Part shown: positions 1-9,711 of the stretch, one piece after another
Position numbering within the stretch: the stretch's first letter is position 1
Layout: every line of letters starts with the position of its first letter
Source of the DNA: Rhodohalobacter sulfatireducens
GTDB lineage: Bacteria; Bacteroidota; Rhodothermia; Balneolales; Balneolaceae
Assembly (NCBI RefSeq): GCF_022012475.1
Contig: NZ_JAKLWS010000003.1
Coordinates: 62,001 to 126,000 of the forward strand
Direction: 5' to 3'
DNA length: 64,000 nucleotides
Position numbers and translations under genes: made by a program
The notes under the pieces: generated by a model
What the model was told of the DNA's origin: nothing
What the model saw: the letters and a program-made list of their open reading frames with translations, nothing else
Databases searched by the model: none

Positions 1-58
1 CGGAATTATTCCGAAACGACTTACGATCACTAATCATGTCTTACTCAGTAATATATCT

Positions 59-2704
59 TTAAACATTTAAAGCTGCCTGAGCTGCTGCCAGCCTCGCAAC
101 AGGCACACGGAATGGTGAGCATGAAACGTAGTTCAATCCCTGTTGATAACAGAACGTTACACTGTGTGGCTCACCGCCATGTTCGCCGCAAATTCCCACT
201 TTTAAGGCAGGTTTTTGTTCCCGACCTTTTTTCGTGGCCATCTCAACCAATTGTCCGACCCCTTCCGTATCAAGCACCTGGAACGGGTCTTCCTGAAGGA
301 TGCCTTCTTTGAGATATTCTCCAAGAAATTTTCCGGCATCATCGCGGCTGTAACCGAATGTCATTTGAGTTAAGTCATTCGTACCAAAGGAGAAGAATTC
401 AGCATCCTTAGCAATCTGGCCGGCCACAAGTGCAGCCCTTGGGATTTCAATCATCGTTCCCACTTTATAATCAATGGAATCCCCGAGCTCCTCAAATACA
501 TCTTTAGCCGTACGGTCAATCACAAGTTTTTGACTCCTGAACTCTTGTGGTGTACCTACCAGGGGAATCATGATCTCGGGAAAGAGTGTGTATCCTTCAT
601 TTTTCAGTTCAATTGCAGCTTCAAGAATAGCCCGCGTTTGCATTTGGGTAATTTCCGGATAGGTAATTCCAAGCCTGCAGCCTCGGTGCCCCAACATGGG
701 ATTAAATTCCCGAAGTGAGCGAACTTTCTGAGCAAAAACACTCGGTTTTATACCCAATTCTTTCGCAACAATCTCGATATCTTCTTTTTCTTCAGGTAAA
801 AATTCATGTAACGGAGGATCAAGCAGCCGAATCGTAACTGGAAGATTATCCATGGATTTAAATATCTCCTTGAAATCGGCTTTTTGATAAGGTAAAAGTG
901 TTGCTAACGCATCTTTACGATTTTCAAAACTATCCGAAATAATCATTCTCCTGATTGCACGAATTCGGTCTTCGCCAAAAAACATATGCTCGGTTCGGCA
1001 AAGTCCAATACCCTCTGCTCCAAAATCTCTTGCTCGGCTCGCATCTTCCTTGGTATCTGCATTCGTACGAACGTTCATATCTCTAAACTGGTCTACCCAG
1101 CTCATGAAGGTCTTATAGTTTTCGTCCAATTCAGGTTTGATTACATCTTTACGCCCTTCAATAACAGTTCCGCGTGCCCCGTCAATGGAGATCCAGTCAC
1201 CTTCGTGAACCGTAATTTTGCCGTTTGTGAATGAAAGGTTTTCATAATCGATAATAATATCGCTACACCCGGCAACGCATGGTTTACCCCATCCGCGGGC
1301 AACAACGGCAGCGTGGCTGGTCATGCCGCCTCTGGAGGTCAGAATTCCCTCAGCAGCCGACATGCCACCTACATCTTCAGGGCTGGTTTCAATTCGAACT
1401 AGAATCACGGGATCGTCTTTTAAGGCAGCTTCTTCTGCTTTTTCTGAATCAAATACAACCTTTCCAACGGCCGCACCCGGTGATGCTGCAAGGCCTACCC
1501 CAATTACAGATTTCTCTTTTACGGTGTCAGCGTCAATTTGTGGGTGGAGTAATTGATCTAAGTGATTCGGCTCAACCAGGTTCTTTACAGCATGCCGTTC
1601 ATCAATTAAACCTTCAGCAACCATATCTGTTGCAATTTTAATTGCTGAATGTCCTGTACGTTTACCATTTCGAGTCTGGAGGATGTAAAGTGTACCTTTT
1701 TGAATGGTAAACTCAATGTCCTGCATATTTCCATAGTGCTTCTCCAGTTCCTTGCCCCAATCTAGTAGTTCATTGTATGCTTTGGGCATTACCTCCTTCA
1801 GTTCGGTTATATCCTTTGGAGTTCGAATACCTGCTACTACATCTTCACCCTGGGCATTCACGAGAAATTCACCATAGAGTTTATTTTCTCCGGTTGATGG
1901 ATTCCGAGTGAAGCAAACACCTGTTGCACAATCATCACCCATATTTCCATAAACCATCGCCTGCACATTAACGCCGGTTCCAAGCAGTCCGGTAATGTGA
2001 TTTATTTGTCGATACTTAATAGCACGATCACTATCCCAAGATTTAAAAACAGCGTTAATGGCCCATTCTAGTTGCTCAAATGGATCCGTTGGAAACATAT
2101 ACCCTGTGGCTTTCCGGTACACTGCTTTGTATCGATTCACTAACTCTTTCAAGTCTTGCTTGTTCAAATCGGTATCCAGTTCAGCCCCTTTTTCTGATTT
2201 GAGTGATTCCAACGCATGTTCAAATTTTTCGTGAGGAATGCCCATCACGACGTTTCCAAACATATCGATAAACCGCCGATAGCTGTCGTAAGCAAATCTT
2301 TCGTTATTCGTATGGCTGGCCAAAGCTTCTACAGAGGTATCATTCAATCCCAGGTTCAGAACAGTATCCATCATTCCGGGCATTGAAACAGCTGCACCCG
2401 ATCTCACTGAAAGCAATAACGGATGTTCTGAATCCCCTAAATTTGTTTTCATGATATCTTCAATGAAATGAACTCCTTTTTTAACCTGTTCCTTTAACCC
2501 TTTGGGCCATTCTGAGCCGTGGCTGCTGTAGTAATTACAAGCTTCCGTTGTAATCGTAAACCCAGGAGGGACTGGCAAACCGATTGAGGACATTTCTGCG
2601 AGATTAGCTCCTTTTCCTCCCAATAGCTCCTTTAAGGTCTTGTCTCCATCAGCTGAGCCAACACCAAACTTATAGACGTGTTTCTCTTTTACATCTTTCT
2701 CCAT
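59..2704 (-). CDS. ppdK: Pyruvate, phosphate dikinase
   Basis: This enzyme interconverts pyruvate + ATP + Pi with PEP + AMP + PPi in the cytoplasm. The product is about 881 residues, the usual length. The order is an N-terminal ATP-grasp domain ([10 protein letters not shown] near residue 32, [14 protein letters not shown] near 101), the swivelling phosphohistidine domain with GGMTSHAAV (catalytic His about residue 464), and a C-terminal PEP-binding TIM barrel ending in GICGEHGG and [15 protein letters not shown] codon lies 9 bases upstream in frame (2713), but it sits inside the ribosome-binding-site-like AAGGTG, so ATG 2704 is the better start. No partner gene is adjacent. Together with the PPi-type phosphofructokinase at 4512 it fits PPi-linked reversible glycolysis (inference). 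Confidence 0.97.
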   Translation of the reverse strand: MEKDVKEKHVYKFGVGSADGDKTLKELLGGKGANLAEMSSIGLPVPPGFTITTEACNYYSSHGSEWPKGLKEQVKKGVHFIEDIMKTNLGDSEHPLLLSVRSGAAVSMPGMMDTVLNLGLNDTSVEALASHTNNERFAYDSYRRFIDMFGNVVMGIPHEKFEHALESLKSEKGAELDTDLNKQDLKELVNRYKAVYRKATGYMFPTDPFEQLEWAINAVFKSWDSDRAIKYRQINHITGLLGTGVNVQAMVYGNMGDDCATGVCFTRNPSTGENKLYGEFLVNAQGEDVVAGIRTPKDITELKEVMPKAYNELLDWGKELEKHYGNMQDIEFTIQKGTLYILQTRNGKRTGHSAIKIATDMVAEGLIDERHAVKNLVEPNHLDQLLHPQIDADTVKEKSVIGVGLAASPGAAVGKVVFDSEKAEEAALKDDPVILVRIETSPEDVGGMSAAEGILTSRGGMTSHAAVVARGWGKPCVAGCSDIIIDYENLSFTNGKITVHEGDWISIDGARGTVIEGRKDVIKPELDENYKTFMSWVDQFRDMNVRTNADTKEDASRARDFGAEGIGLCRTEHMFFGEDRIRAIRRMIISDSFENRKDALATLLPYQKADFKEIFKSMDNLPVTIRLLDPPLHEFLPEEKEDIEIVAKELGIKPSVFAQKVRSLREFNPMLGHRGCRLGITYPEITQMQTRAILEAAIELKNEGYTLFPEIMIPLVGTPQEFRSQKLVIDRTAKDVFEELGDSIDYKVGTMIEIPRAALVAGQIAKDAEFFSFGTNDLTQMTFGYSRDDAGKFLGEYLKEGILQEDPFQVLDTEGVGQLVEMATKKGREQKPALKVGICGEHGGEPHSVTFCYQQGLNYVSCSPFRVPVARLAAAQAALNV

Positions 2705-2880
2705 AATTATCACCTTTTTTGTAGTTGAAGGTCTCTTGTAAATTTATTTCAATAGGTAACATAGTTCACAATTGTTATGATTTTATGAACTTTTATAGAA
2801 TTGTAATTTTTCTCCACCCATTTTACCCTACCGGAGAAAGAAATGATTTTTTTCAACGGAAAATCATAATTAAGTGAAGC

Positions 2881-3678
2881 CTATCTGATCTGTTTCAGAG
2901 AATCTAGTATGTATGTTTGTTCCTCTTCATTGAAGATCTCATAAAAAATTTTACCATTTTGATTTGTAATCGGTTGAAAGATTATTTTATGATGTTTACC
3001 GGTAGAATGGGGCGCTATTTCTGCTTGAATTTTTTTGTACTTATGAAGCATGCTTTCTTCAAAACCTGTACCTAAAAATGAACAGACATTTTGTAATACA
3101 ACATCCGTTTGCTGGCAAAGTTCTTCATACGAAACAAAATAATGAGCGGGCTGGCTTGTATAAATTTCTTCAACCTTTCTGTCACGCATACAGCGATTAA
3201 TGCAATCATCAATGGTCAGCGGCGAATTCCATTTTCCTCTCGATCTTTTATACAGTGAGGCCACAACATCAGCACTATTCCTCTGTATGTGTAGAAAAAC
3301 AGCACCTGGTAGATGGTATTTAATGGTCGGAATGACACTGAGATGTTCAGGTGTTTTTTCAATCCAAATGTTTGCACCGTAATTGTGTGCTAATTGGTCA
3401 AGTAACTGTTTAAAAAAAAGTACTGCGCTCTTTTCTCTAAAGAATAATGGGACTTTACTATTAATTTTTTCTTGATGTGAAGGCGGTTGTTTTTTAATAA
3501 ATGTTATTAATCGTTTTTGAACGTGAGGTGTAACAAAACCTGAAAATGAGTATTTATCCAAGACCGTAAAAAATTTACTTTCTGAGAAAGAGATAATTTC
3601 AGAATGTGCAGCCAATAGATTCCGAAGCAAGGTCGTTCCCGACCTTGCTGTTCCAACTATAAAAACCCGTTTTATCAT
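2881..3678 (-). CDS. Sulfotransferase family protein
   Basis: A 265-residue P-loop sulfotransferase. Members of the family move a sulfuryl group from PAPS to an acceptor. The 5'-phosphosulfate loop GTARSGTT is at residues 9-16, an EKTPEHL segment typical of the family at 107-113, and a 3'-phosphate-binding stretch with QRNSADVVAS at 132-141. There is no signal peptide, so it is probably cytoplasmic. It stands alone between ppdK and the DUF456 gene, so the acceptor cannot be inferred from context. A second, distantly related sulfotransferase lies at 39824. The family call is safe and the substrate unknown. Confidence 0.85.
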   Translation of the reverse strand: MIKRVFIVGTARSGTTLLRNLLAAHSEIISFSESKFFTVLDKYSFSGFVTPHVQKRLITFIKKQPPSHQEKINSKVPLFFREKSAVLFFKQLLDQLAHNYGANIWIEKTPEHLSVIPTIKYHLPGAVFLHIQRNSADVVASLYKRSRGKWNSPLTIDDCINRCMRDRKVEEIYTSQPAHYFVSYEELCQQTDVVLQNVCSFLGTGFEESMLHKYKKIQAEIAPHSTGKHHKIIFQPITNQNGKIFYEIFNEEEQTYILDSLKQIR

Positions 3679-3860
3679 ACTCTTAAATATTTATTCTCTT
3701 TGGGTCAGAGTAAATGCGTCAAATATTTTAAACCAATGTAACAAGATCTGATTATTGCATCATGACAAATAAAAATCAGTTTATGCTTACAGATTTCGAT
3801 ATTTTTTGTAAATAATGAATCAAACAAAAAACTGACTCGTAATTTCTTAAAAAGATTTTC

Positions 3861-4334
3861 ATGGAAATTCTCTGGATCATAGTAGGAAGCTTATTTATTG
3901 TCGCCGGATTTGCAGGCGTATTTGTTCCGGTTATTCCCGGAACACCACTCATCTATGTTTCACTATTGATCATGCAGTTGGCATTAGGGGCACCCTTTAC
4001 ATGGACATTTTTAATCTTATGGGGAATTGCTGTTGCCATTGTTGCTACATTAGACGGCCTGATTCCTGCCGAGGGGGCAAGGAGAATGGGAGGTTCTAAA
4101 TATGGTATTTACGGATGTTTAATTGGTGCGTTTATTGGATTGGTTTTTTTCCCACCATTTGGAATTATTGTAGGGCCGATAGTTGGAGCTTTTGGAGGTG
4201 AGCTGTTAGCCGGTCGAAAATCGGGATCAGCACTGAAAGCTGCAATGGGATCATTTATTGGTTTCCTTGTGGCAACGGTCCTGAAGATGAGCGTGTCAGT
4301 TATTTTGGCATATTATTTCTTTTCTAACATTTGA
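3861..4334 (+). CDS. DUF456 family integral membrane protein
   Basis: A 157-residue, very hydrophobic protein with about four to five membrane segments and glycine-rich turns (PVIPGTPLIYVSLL near residue 24, PPFGIIVGPIVGAFGGELLAG near 98). This glycine-zipper-like pattern is characteristic of DUF456, a widespread inner-membrane family of unknown function. The ATG start follows an A-rich stretch without a clear ribosome-binding site. It is monocistronic and convergent with the phosphofructokinase gene, and the two share a bidirectional terminator. Confidence 0.8.
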   Translation: MEILWIIVGSLFIVAGFAGVFVPVIPGTPLIYVSLLIMQLALGAPFTWTFLILWGIAVAIVATLDGLIPAEGARRMGGSKYGIYGCLIGAFIGLVFFPPFGIIVGPIVGAFGGELLAGRKSGSALKAAMGSFIGFLVATVLKMSVSVILAYYFFSNI

Positions 4335-4453
4335 TTATTGAGATAGGGTATGTCTAATGCTAATTATTTGGATTTAGCATTTATTAGATAAAAAGAACTG
4401 AAAGTTTGATCAGACATATCACGTCTTAGTATTCATCCGATGAATAGATCAAT

Positions 4454-4493
4454 AAAAAAAGCCGGATGGAACTGAATCCAAGCCGGCTTTTTG
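4454..4493. terminator. Bidirectional intrinsic terminator
   Basis: An inverted repeat with arms AAAAAGCCGG and CCGGCTTTTT, plus an inner TGGA/TCCA pairing, flanked by an A run on one side and a T run on the other. It lies between the convergent DUF456 and phosphofructokinase genes and can end transcription from both sides. Confidence 0.85.
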
Positions 4494-4511
4494 ATTCCTG
4501 TAAGAGGTCAA

Positions 4512-5723
4512 TTATTTGGCAATTTGGCTCGCCATAATGAAGAGCGGCTGATCCTCAAAAATATTGTAGTAAGGTCTGTAGCGATCTGTGTTGTAATACT
4601 TTTCAACATCTACAGTTTTACTTCCGCTTTCAATCACATCGATTGATCGGTCTCCATACTTACCATTATTCAGGACTACCAGGCGACCATATTCTTGTCT
4701 GAGAACCAGATCAAGCGCAATGTTACCAAATGCCATTGGAGCAATGCTGTCAATTGCATCCGGATTTCCGCAACGCGTGGTATATCCGAGTTTCTGGTTA
4801 ATGGTTCCAATGGAACGTCCGTTATTGAATTTCTTCGAAAGTGTTTTCAGCCTGTCTGAAACCATATCACCAATTCCGCCAAGTTTCTTGTGGCCGAAAG
4901 CATCGGCTTCACTATCTTCAAAAACCATCTCTTCTCCTTCAATCACGGCTCCTTCAGAGATCATCACCATCGAGTAGTTGCTCGGGTTTTTCTTGCGGTC
5001 TTCAACCAATAGCTCTGTAAGTTGTTCCACGTTGAACTTGTGTTCCGGGATGATGCACCTGTGTGCAGCACCGGCAAGTGTAGGTAGCATAGCGGTAAAT
5101 CCGGCATAACGCCCGAAAACTTCCATTACACAGAACCGTTCGTGCGAACCGGTTGGAGTTCTCAGTTCATTTGCAAGTTGAATGGTTCTGGAAATACAGG
5201 TACTGAACCCAATGCAATAATCTGTTCCGGGGACGTCGTTGTCCATTGTTTTTGGAATGGCAACCACATTAAATCCTTCCTGGTGGAGGCGTAATCCATA
5301 ACTCAGGGTATCGTCGCCACCGATGGGTATCATAATATCAATACCGAGCCAGTCGAGATTTTTCAGTACTTCTTCGGTCAGGTCATTAATGTCATCAGTA
5401 TACTTGTCTTTATACTGATTTGGCATATCTTCCTTGCTAACCTTACTTGGATTGGTTCTCGATGTATGAAGGAACGTACCGCCGGTTCTTGCAGCTTTGG
5501 TTACTACTTCTTCAGTTAGTTCGAAAAAGTTTTCGCTGTTATCAGCATTTTCATCACGAACAATGTCAATTAATCCGCCCCAGCCACGACGAATACCAAT
5601 CACTTTATAGCCTTCGCGAATGGCCCTTATCGTTACACCTCTGATTGCAGGGTTTAAACCCGGTACATCGCCACCACCGGTTAGAATTCCAATAACTCCT
5701 TTTGTTTTGTTTATGTTGGCCAT
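4512..5723 (-). CDS. pfkA: 6-phosphofructokinase with PPi-type active site
   Basis: Phosphorylates fructose 6-phosphate to the 1,6-bisphosphate. At 403 residues it is longer than the roughly 320-residue E. coli-type enzyme. The nucleotide/phosphate loop reads GILTGGGDVPGLNP (residues 12-25), followed by PIGGDDT (133-139) and PKTMDND (157-163). In this superfamily Asp at the position after GGD (Gly in ATP-dependent E. coli PfkA) and Lys before T-x-DND (Gly in PfkA) are the established signatures of pyrophosphate-dependent enzymes; both are present. So PPi is the probable phosphoryl donor, making the step reversible. ATP use cannot be excluded from sequence alone. The start is ATG and the gene ends at the shared terminator at 4454-4493. 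Confidence 0.92.
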   Translation of the reverse strand: MANINKTKGVIGILTGGGDVPGLNPAIRGVTIRAIREGYKVIGIRRGWGGLIDIVRDENADNSENFFELTEEVVTKAARTGGTFLHTSRTNPSKVSKEDMPNQYKDKYTDDINDLTEEVLKNLDWLGIDIMIPIGGDDTLSYGLRLHQEGFNVVAIPKTMDNDVPGTDYCIGFSTCISRTIQLANELRTPTGSHERFCVMEVFGRYAGFTAMLPTLAGAAHRCIIPEHKFNVEQLTELLVEDRKKNPSNYSMVMISEGAVIEGEEMVFEDSEADAFGHKKLGGIGDMVSDRLKTLSKKFNNGRSIGTINQKLGYTTRCGNPDAIDSIAPMAFGNIALDLVLRQEYGRLVVLNNGKYGDRSIDVIESGSKTVDVEKYYNTDRYRPYYNIFEDQPLFIMASQIAK

Positions 5724-5910
5724 AATGTGGATAAAATCTATTTGATTACGATTATATTTCTTTCAGTAAGCATGTAATATAAAACTATATAGGGAATGAT
5801 TAGTAATACGAGCGTAAAATTAACAGCCTGATAATGAAAGCGGTTTCATTCCCGTTATTTTATAAATATATCTGATATCACAAAAAAACCGAATTTTGCT
5901 ATTTAGTTCA

Positions 5911-7425
5911 ATGAAAAAATCACGGGTATCTGTAAAATTATCATCCCTTTACGAAGATTTACATGAAAGTTTGAGAAAACTCAAGAGTGATCCATCACAA
6001 GTAGTGGATTCGAGAGAGATTGTGGAAAGTGCATTGAACGATGGTGAGGCTTATTATGGAATTAACACCGGTTTTGGAATTTTAGCGAATAAAAAAGTGT
6101 CGGAAGAACAACTTTCCCAACTACAGAGAAATCTGATTCTTTCTCATTCAGTAGGTGTTGGAGATTTGGTTCCAAAAGAGATTTGCAGGCTTATCATCCA
6201 GTTAAAGATTCATGCACTTGGAATTGGGTACTCGGGTATCTCGTTGGCGACTTTCAATCGACTTATCAAATTCCTGGAAAATGATTTAATTCCGGCCATT
6301 CCTGAAAAAGGGTCTGTAGGTGCATCGGGGGATTTGGCACCGCTCGCTCATATGTCTCTGCCTCTTCTGGGATATGGATATTTTTGGAATGATGCGGGAT
6401 CGGATATTATCGAAGCATCAGTAGCTCTGAACCGGATGGAGATAGAACCTATCGAATTGCAACCCAAAGATGGATTGTCTCTTATTAATGGCACTCAACT
6501 AATGTGCGCCTATGGAGCTTACGTTCTTGAAAAGACATTGCACCTGCTTCAAGTGGCAGATGTCGCCTCAGCGATGAGTTTGGAGGCTCTGCAGGGAAGT
6601 ATTGTTCCTTTTGATGAGCGAATTCATGAAATAAGACCACATAAGGGACAGAGAGAGGTCTCGGCGAATATTCGCTATCTGCTTCAGAACAGTGAGATCC
6701 TGGAATCGCACAGGCATTGTGGAAAGGTTCAGGATCCATACTGCCTGCGATGCGTTCCGCAGGTTCATGGTGCAAGCCGCGACGCTATTCACCATTCTAT
6801 TCAAACAGTGGAAACTGAAATGAATTCAGTGACAGATAATCCACTTGTATTTGAGAATGGGGATATTTTAAGCGGGGGCAATTTTCACGGTCAACCATTG
6901 GCGCTCGCACTTGATTATGCGAAAATAGCACTCGCAGAATTGGCAAGTATTGCTGAACGAAGAACCTACCTTCTGCTTGAAGGACACGACGGGCTTCCAG
7001 AATTACTGATGGAGAAAACAGGCATTAATTCCGGGTTTATGATTCCGCAGTATACTTCGGCGGCATTAGTATCAGAAAACAAGGTATTGTGTCATCCCTC
7101 ATCGGTTGATTCCATTCCAACCAGCATGGGTCAGGAAGACCACGTAAGTATGGGAAGTATCAGCGCGCTTAATCTTTTGAAGGTGTATGAGAATGTAGAA
7201 ACCGTTATGGCTATTGAGTTATTTACTGCCGCCCAGGCGCTGGATTTCAGAAAGCCTCTGAAACCCGGTGATGGTGTAGAAAAAGCACACCAGGTTATTC
7301 GAGAGGCTATTCCGCATGCAACGGAGGATCACTATTTTAAAGATGATATCAGCAAAGCGGTGGATCTGATTCGTCAACGAAAGCTAATAGAGAACCTGAT
7401 GGAATCAGACGATGATTTACTTTAA
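5911..7425 (+). CDS. hutH: Histidine ammonia-lyase
   Basis: Deaminates L-histidine to urocanate, the first step of histidine degradation. The product is 504 residues, normal for the family. It contains the ASG triad that cyclises to the MIO cofactor (about residues 138-140, within GSVGASGDLAPLAH), LSHSVGVG with the His typical of histidine-specific lyases, LVSENK, SIPTSMGQEDHVSMG and GNFHGQPLA. An in-frame TTG lies 15 bases upstream (5896), but ATG 5911 starts exactly where homologues do. Other hut genes (hutU, hutI, hutG/F) are absent from the neighbourhood; the next gene, miaA, follows after 57 bases. A phenylalanine or tyrosine lyase is less likely because of the SH and SENK residues. Confidence 0.93.
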   Translation: MKKSRVSVKLSSLYEDLHESLRKLKSDPSQVVDSREIVESALNDGEAYYGINTGFGILANKKVSEEQLSQLQRNLILSHSVGVGDLVPKEICRLIIQLKIHALGIGYSGISLATFNRLIKFLENDLIPAIPEKGSVGASGDLAPLAHMSLPLLGYGYFWNDAGSDIIEASVALNRMEIEPIELQPKDGLSLINGTQLMCAYGAYVLEKTLHLLQVADVASAMSLEALQGSIVPFDERIHEIRPHKGQREVSANIRYLLQNSEILESHRHCGKVQDPYCLRCVPQVHGASRDAIHHSIQTVETEMNSVTDNPLVFENGDILSGGNFHGQPLALALDYAKIALAELASIAERRTYLLLEGHDGLPELLMEKTGINSGFMIPQYTSAALVSENKVLCHPSSVDSIPTSMGQEDHVSMGSISALNLLKVYENVETVMAIELFTAAQALDFRKPLKPGDGVEKAHQVIREAIPHATEDHYFKDDISKAVDLIRQRKLIENLMESDDDLL

Positions 7426-7482
7426 GCTATAAAACGGCGATGTTTTCAGTTCAGCAGATCAGAAATTATAGAATAGCCACTT

Positions 7483-8421
7483 TTGCAAAATAATAAAGAA
7501 GATAATCCAAGAATTATGATTGCCGGGCCTACGGCATCAGGTAAAAGTTCACTGGCAGTTTCGCTGGCTCAACAGATTGATGGAGAAATCATTTCAGTGG
7601 ATTCGCGCCAGTGTTTTAAACGGATTGATATTGGCACAGCTAAGCCATCGCAAGCGGATCTCAAAGAAATACCTCATTATAATATTTCCGTTCTCGATTT
7701 AACGGAAGAAGACAGCGTAGCTGATTTTAAGAAAAGAAGCGATCAATACTCGGCTGAGATTGAATCAAAAGGGAAAACGGTGATCTACTGCGGGGGGAGT
7801 ACTCTACATCTGAAATCACTCATACAACCCCTGGATGACATCCCGAAGGCCGACCCTGAAAATATTAAAATGCTTTCTCAAGAAGCCGGGGAAAAGGGAC
7901 TGGAGTACCTGTATCAAAAACTAGAAGAAGTTGATCCTGAATACGCTGAAAAGATGGATGGCCTGAATCGCCAGCGAATCATTCGGGCGCTGGATGTTTG
8001 GCATCAAACCGGGAAACCGTTCAGTAGTTTCCACAGCGACGATCCTGTTACCCTGCCCGAGAGATTCCACTTTTTTGCACTTCATCGTCCCCGAAAGATT
8101 CTTCATGAGCGAATTTCAAAACGTGCTGATCAAATGTTTGAAGCGGGTTTAATTAATGAAACCAAACAATTGTTGGAGGAAGGGTACAGCAGGAATTTGC
8201 AAGCATTCAATACGGTAGGTTATAAGCAAGTTATTCAATTTTTAGATGGCGAAATCACCAAAGAACAGATGATTAAAGATGTGAAAACGGCAACCCGCAG
8301 GTATGCAAAACGGCAGATTACCTGGCTGAGGAGATGGCCATTTGTGGAGTGGATCAACATGCATGAGAAGACGAACGAGGAAGCCGTAAGCCAAATACGT
8401 GACGCTCTGAAAATAGATTGA
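7483..8421 (+). CDS. miaA: tRNA dimethylallyltransferase
   Basis: Transfers the dimethylallyl group to A37 of tRNAs that read UNN codons. The product is about 312 residues, standard for MiaA. The P-loop GPTASGKS is at residues 15-22, followed by the DSRQ signature (ISVDSRQCFKRIDIGTAKPS) and HYNISVLDLTEEDSVADF. The C-terminus has AFNTVGYKQV and RRYAKRQITWLRRW, both typical. The start taken is TTG 7483. The next ATG (7516) would begin only three residues before the P-loop, which truncates the first strand, so TTG is preferred although neither has a convincing ribosome-binding site. Confidence 0.95.
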   Translation: MQNNKEDNPRIMIAGPTASGKSSLAVSLAQQIDGEIISVDSRQCFKRIDIGTAKPSQADLKEIPHYNISVLDLTEEDSVADFKKRSDQYSAEIESKGKTVIYCGGSTLHLKSLIQPLDDIPKADPENIKMLSQEAGEKGLEYLYQKLEEVDPEYAEKMDGLNRQRIIRALDVWHQTGKPFSSFHSDDPVTLPERFHFFALHRPRKILHERISKRADQMFEAGLINETKQLLEEGYSRNLQAFNTVGYKQVIQFLDGEITKEQMIKDVKTATRRYAKRQITWLRRWPFVEWINMHEKTNEEAVSQIRDALKID

Positions 8422-8510
8422 ATTGAAAGTGTACTCTTCTCAGGGAACTATCATTATCTATTTTGATTAAACAATCCAAGACGTATATTCATTTTAAATA
8501 CAAACGGATT

Positions 8511-8987
8511 ATGAGAACATTATTAAAACTTTCCACGCTTTTTTTGGCGCTACTGATTTTAAATCCACAGCAATCAGAGGCACAGATAAAAGCAGGTTTG
8601 GGTGCAGCTTTTGCCAGTGATATTGAACAAGTAGGAGTTCAGGGAGACCTGCACTACCGGATTGCAGATCTGCCTGTACAGATTGGTGGTAGTTTAGTCT
8701 ATTATATTCCAAAGGATAATCGCGATTTTTTGGAAGCGAACCTCAATGGGTCCTTTATTTTTTATGAGGAATCTATGTTTAAATCATACCTGTATGCCGG
8801 TTTATATCTCGCTCGATCAGAAATAAATAATCAGAACAGTTCGGTTCTCAACAGGGCAATTGGAATGAACGTGGGTGTGGGAGCCGAGTACGATTTTGGT
8901 CCCCTTCTTGGGTTTGGAGATTTGAAATACGTTACAGGCGAATTTAATCAACCCAACTTTGCTATTGGTTTAAGACTTCCATTCTAA
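8511..8987 (+). CDS. Small outer-membrane beta-barrel protein
   Basis: About 158 residues with a cleavable signal peptide (MRTLLKLSTLFLALLI, predicted cut after QSEA) followed by alternating strand pattern and a C-terminal phenylalanine (GLRLPF), which is typical for barrel insertion by Bam. The mature sequence starts IKAGLGAAFASD and resembles generic outer-membrane protein beta-barrel domains. The in-frame upstream region from TTG 8463 lacks a start signal, and the signal peptide fixes the start at ATG 8511. Role unknown; it may be a small porin or structural protein. Confidence 0.75.
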   Translation: MRTLLKLSTLFLALLILNPQQSEAQIKAGLGAAFASDIEQVGVQGDLHYRIADLPVQIGGSLVYYIPKDNRDFLEANLNGSFIFYEESMFKSYLYAGLYLARSEINNQNSSVLNRAIGMNVGVGAEYDFGPLLGFGDLKYVTGEFNQPNFAIGLRLPF

Positions 8988-9100
8988 ATAGAGCGGTTTA
9001 CCCGGGTAATTTAGCCCTGCCTTCTTTTCCGGATCATCGGTAGCGGCTGACGCATAGAAAACGTAACTTTAGCCCGTAATCAAAAAATGCGATAATATCT

Positions 9101-9346
9101 ATGTATAAAGCTAAAGTTAATATCACGCTCAGAAAATCTATTTTGGACCCGAAAGGGAAAGCTGCTCATCATGCATTACAAAATTTGGGATTGAAAAACG
9201 TGAAGGATGTGCGGATCGGAAAATTTATCGAGATGAACATCGATGCCGATTCTCAGAATGAAGCTCGTGAACTTGCAGAAACGGCTTGCACACAGCTGCT
9301 TGCCAATGAAGTGATGGAGGATTTTCAAGTGGAGATTGAGGAGTAA
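9101..9346 (+). CDS. purS: Phosphoribosylformylglycinamidine synthase subunit PurS
   Basis: 81 residues, the usual PurS size. It begins MYKAKVNITLRKSILDPKGKAAHHALQNLG and contains VRIGKFIEMNID, both diagnostic. PurS bridges PurQ and PurL in the FGAM synthase complex of de novo purine synthesis. It is the first gene of a run purS-clpS-purQ-lptB with gaps of 17, 6 and 27 bases. PurL is not in the window. Confidence 0.95.
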   Translation: MYKAKVNITLRKSILDPKGKAAHHALQNLGLKNVKDVRIGKFIEMNIDADSQNEARELAETACTQLLANEVMEDFQVEIEE

Positions 9347-9363
9347 ATATCGTCCAGAGTTTT

Positions 9364-9705
9364 ATGCGAACAGGTGCAATAAATAAATTTTTAGAGGTGC
9401 GAAGCGAGGTAAAACCGGAGAAGGAGCCGGATACCGAAGTTCTTGAAAAAGAGAAGGAACAAGAAGATGAAGCACTGGATAAGCCCTGGCGATTAATTTT
9501 GTACGATGATGATATTCACACATTTGATGAGGTCATCAATCAATTGGTAAAGGCTTTGGGATGCAGCAAAGCTAAAGCCGAAGAGCTTACATTTAAAGTT
9601 CATAATGAAGGTAAAGCAACGGTTTTCGAGGGTACTTTCGAAGAGTGTTTAAAAAGAAATTCCGTACTGCAGGAAATACAACTGGTTACTGAAATTAAAG
9701 GATAA
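9364..9705 (+). CDS. clpS: ClpS-like adaptor protein
   Basis: 113 residues: a charged, probably flexible N-terminal tail of about 40 residues, then the ClpS core from KPWRLILYDDDIHTFDEVI to the end. ClpS hands proteins with destabilising N-terminal residues to ClpAP. The conserved VHNEGKA helix, including the His that contacts the N-degron amino group, is present. The canonical Asn of the NDD segment is Asp here (DDD). The gene sits between purS and purQ with very short gaps, so it is almost certainly co-transcribed with purine genes. The window also encodes Aat (32122), which creates N-degrons. The family call is strong; preserved N-degron specificity is likely but not certain. Confidence 0.88.
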   Translation: MRTGAINKFLEVRSEVKPEKEPDTEVLEKEKEQEDEALDKPWRLILYDDDIHTFDEVINQLVKALGCSKAKAEELTFKVHNEGKATVFEGTFEECLKRNSVLQEIQLVTEIKG

Positions 9706-9711
9706 AATATC

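Noticed and set aside
4512-5723. Calling the phosphofructokinase a normal ATP-dependent PfkA
   Set aside because: Asp and Lys occupy the two positions that distinguish PPi-dependent enzymes; ATP dependence was kept only as a less likely alternative.
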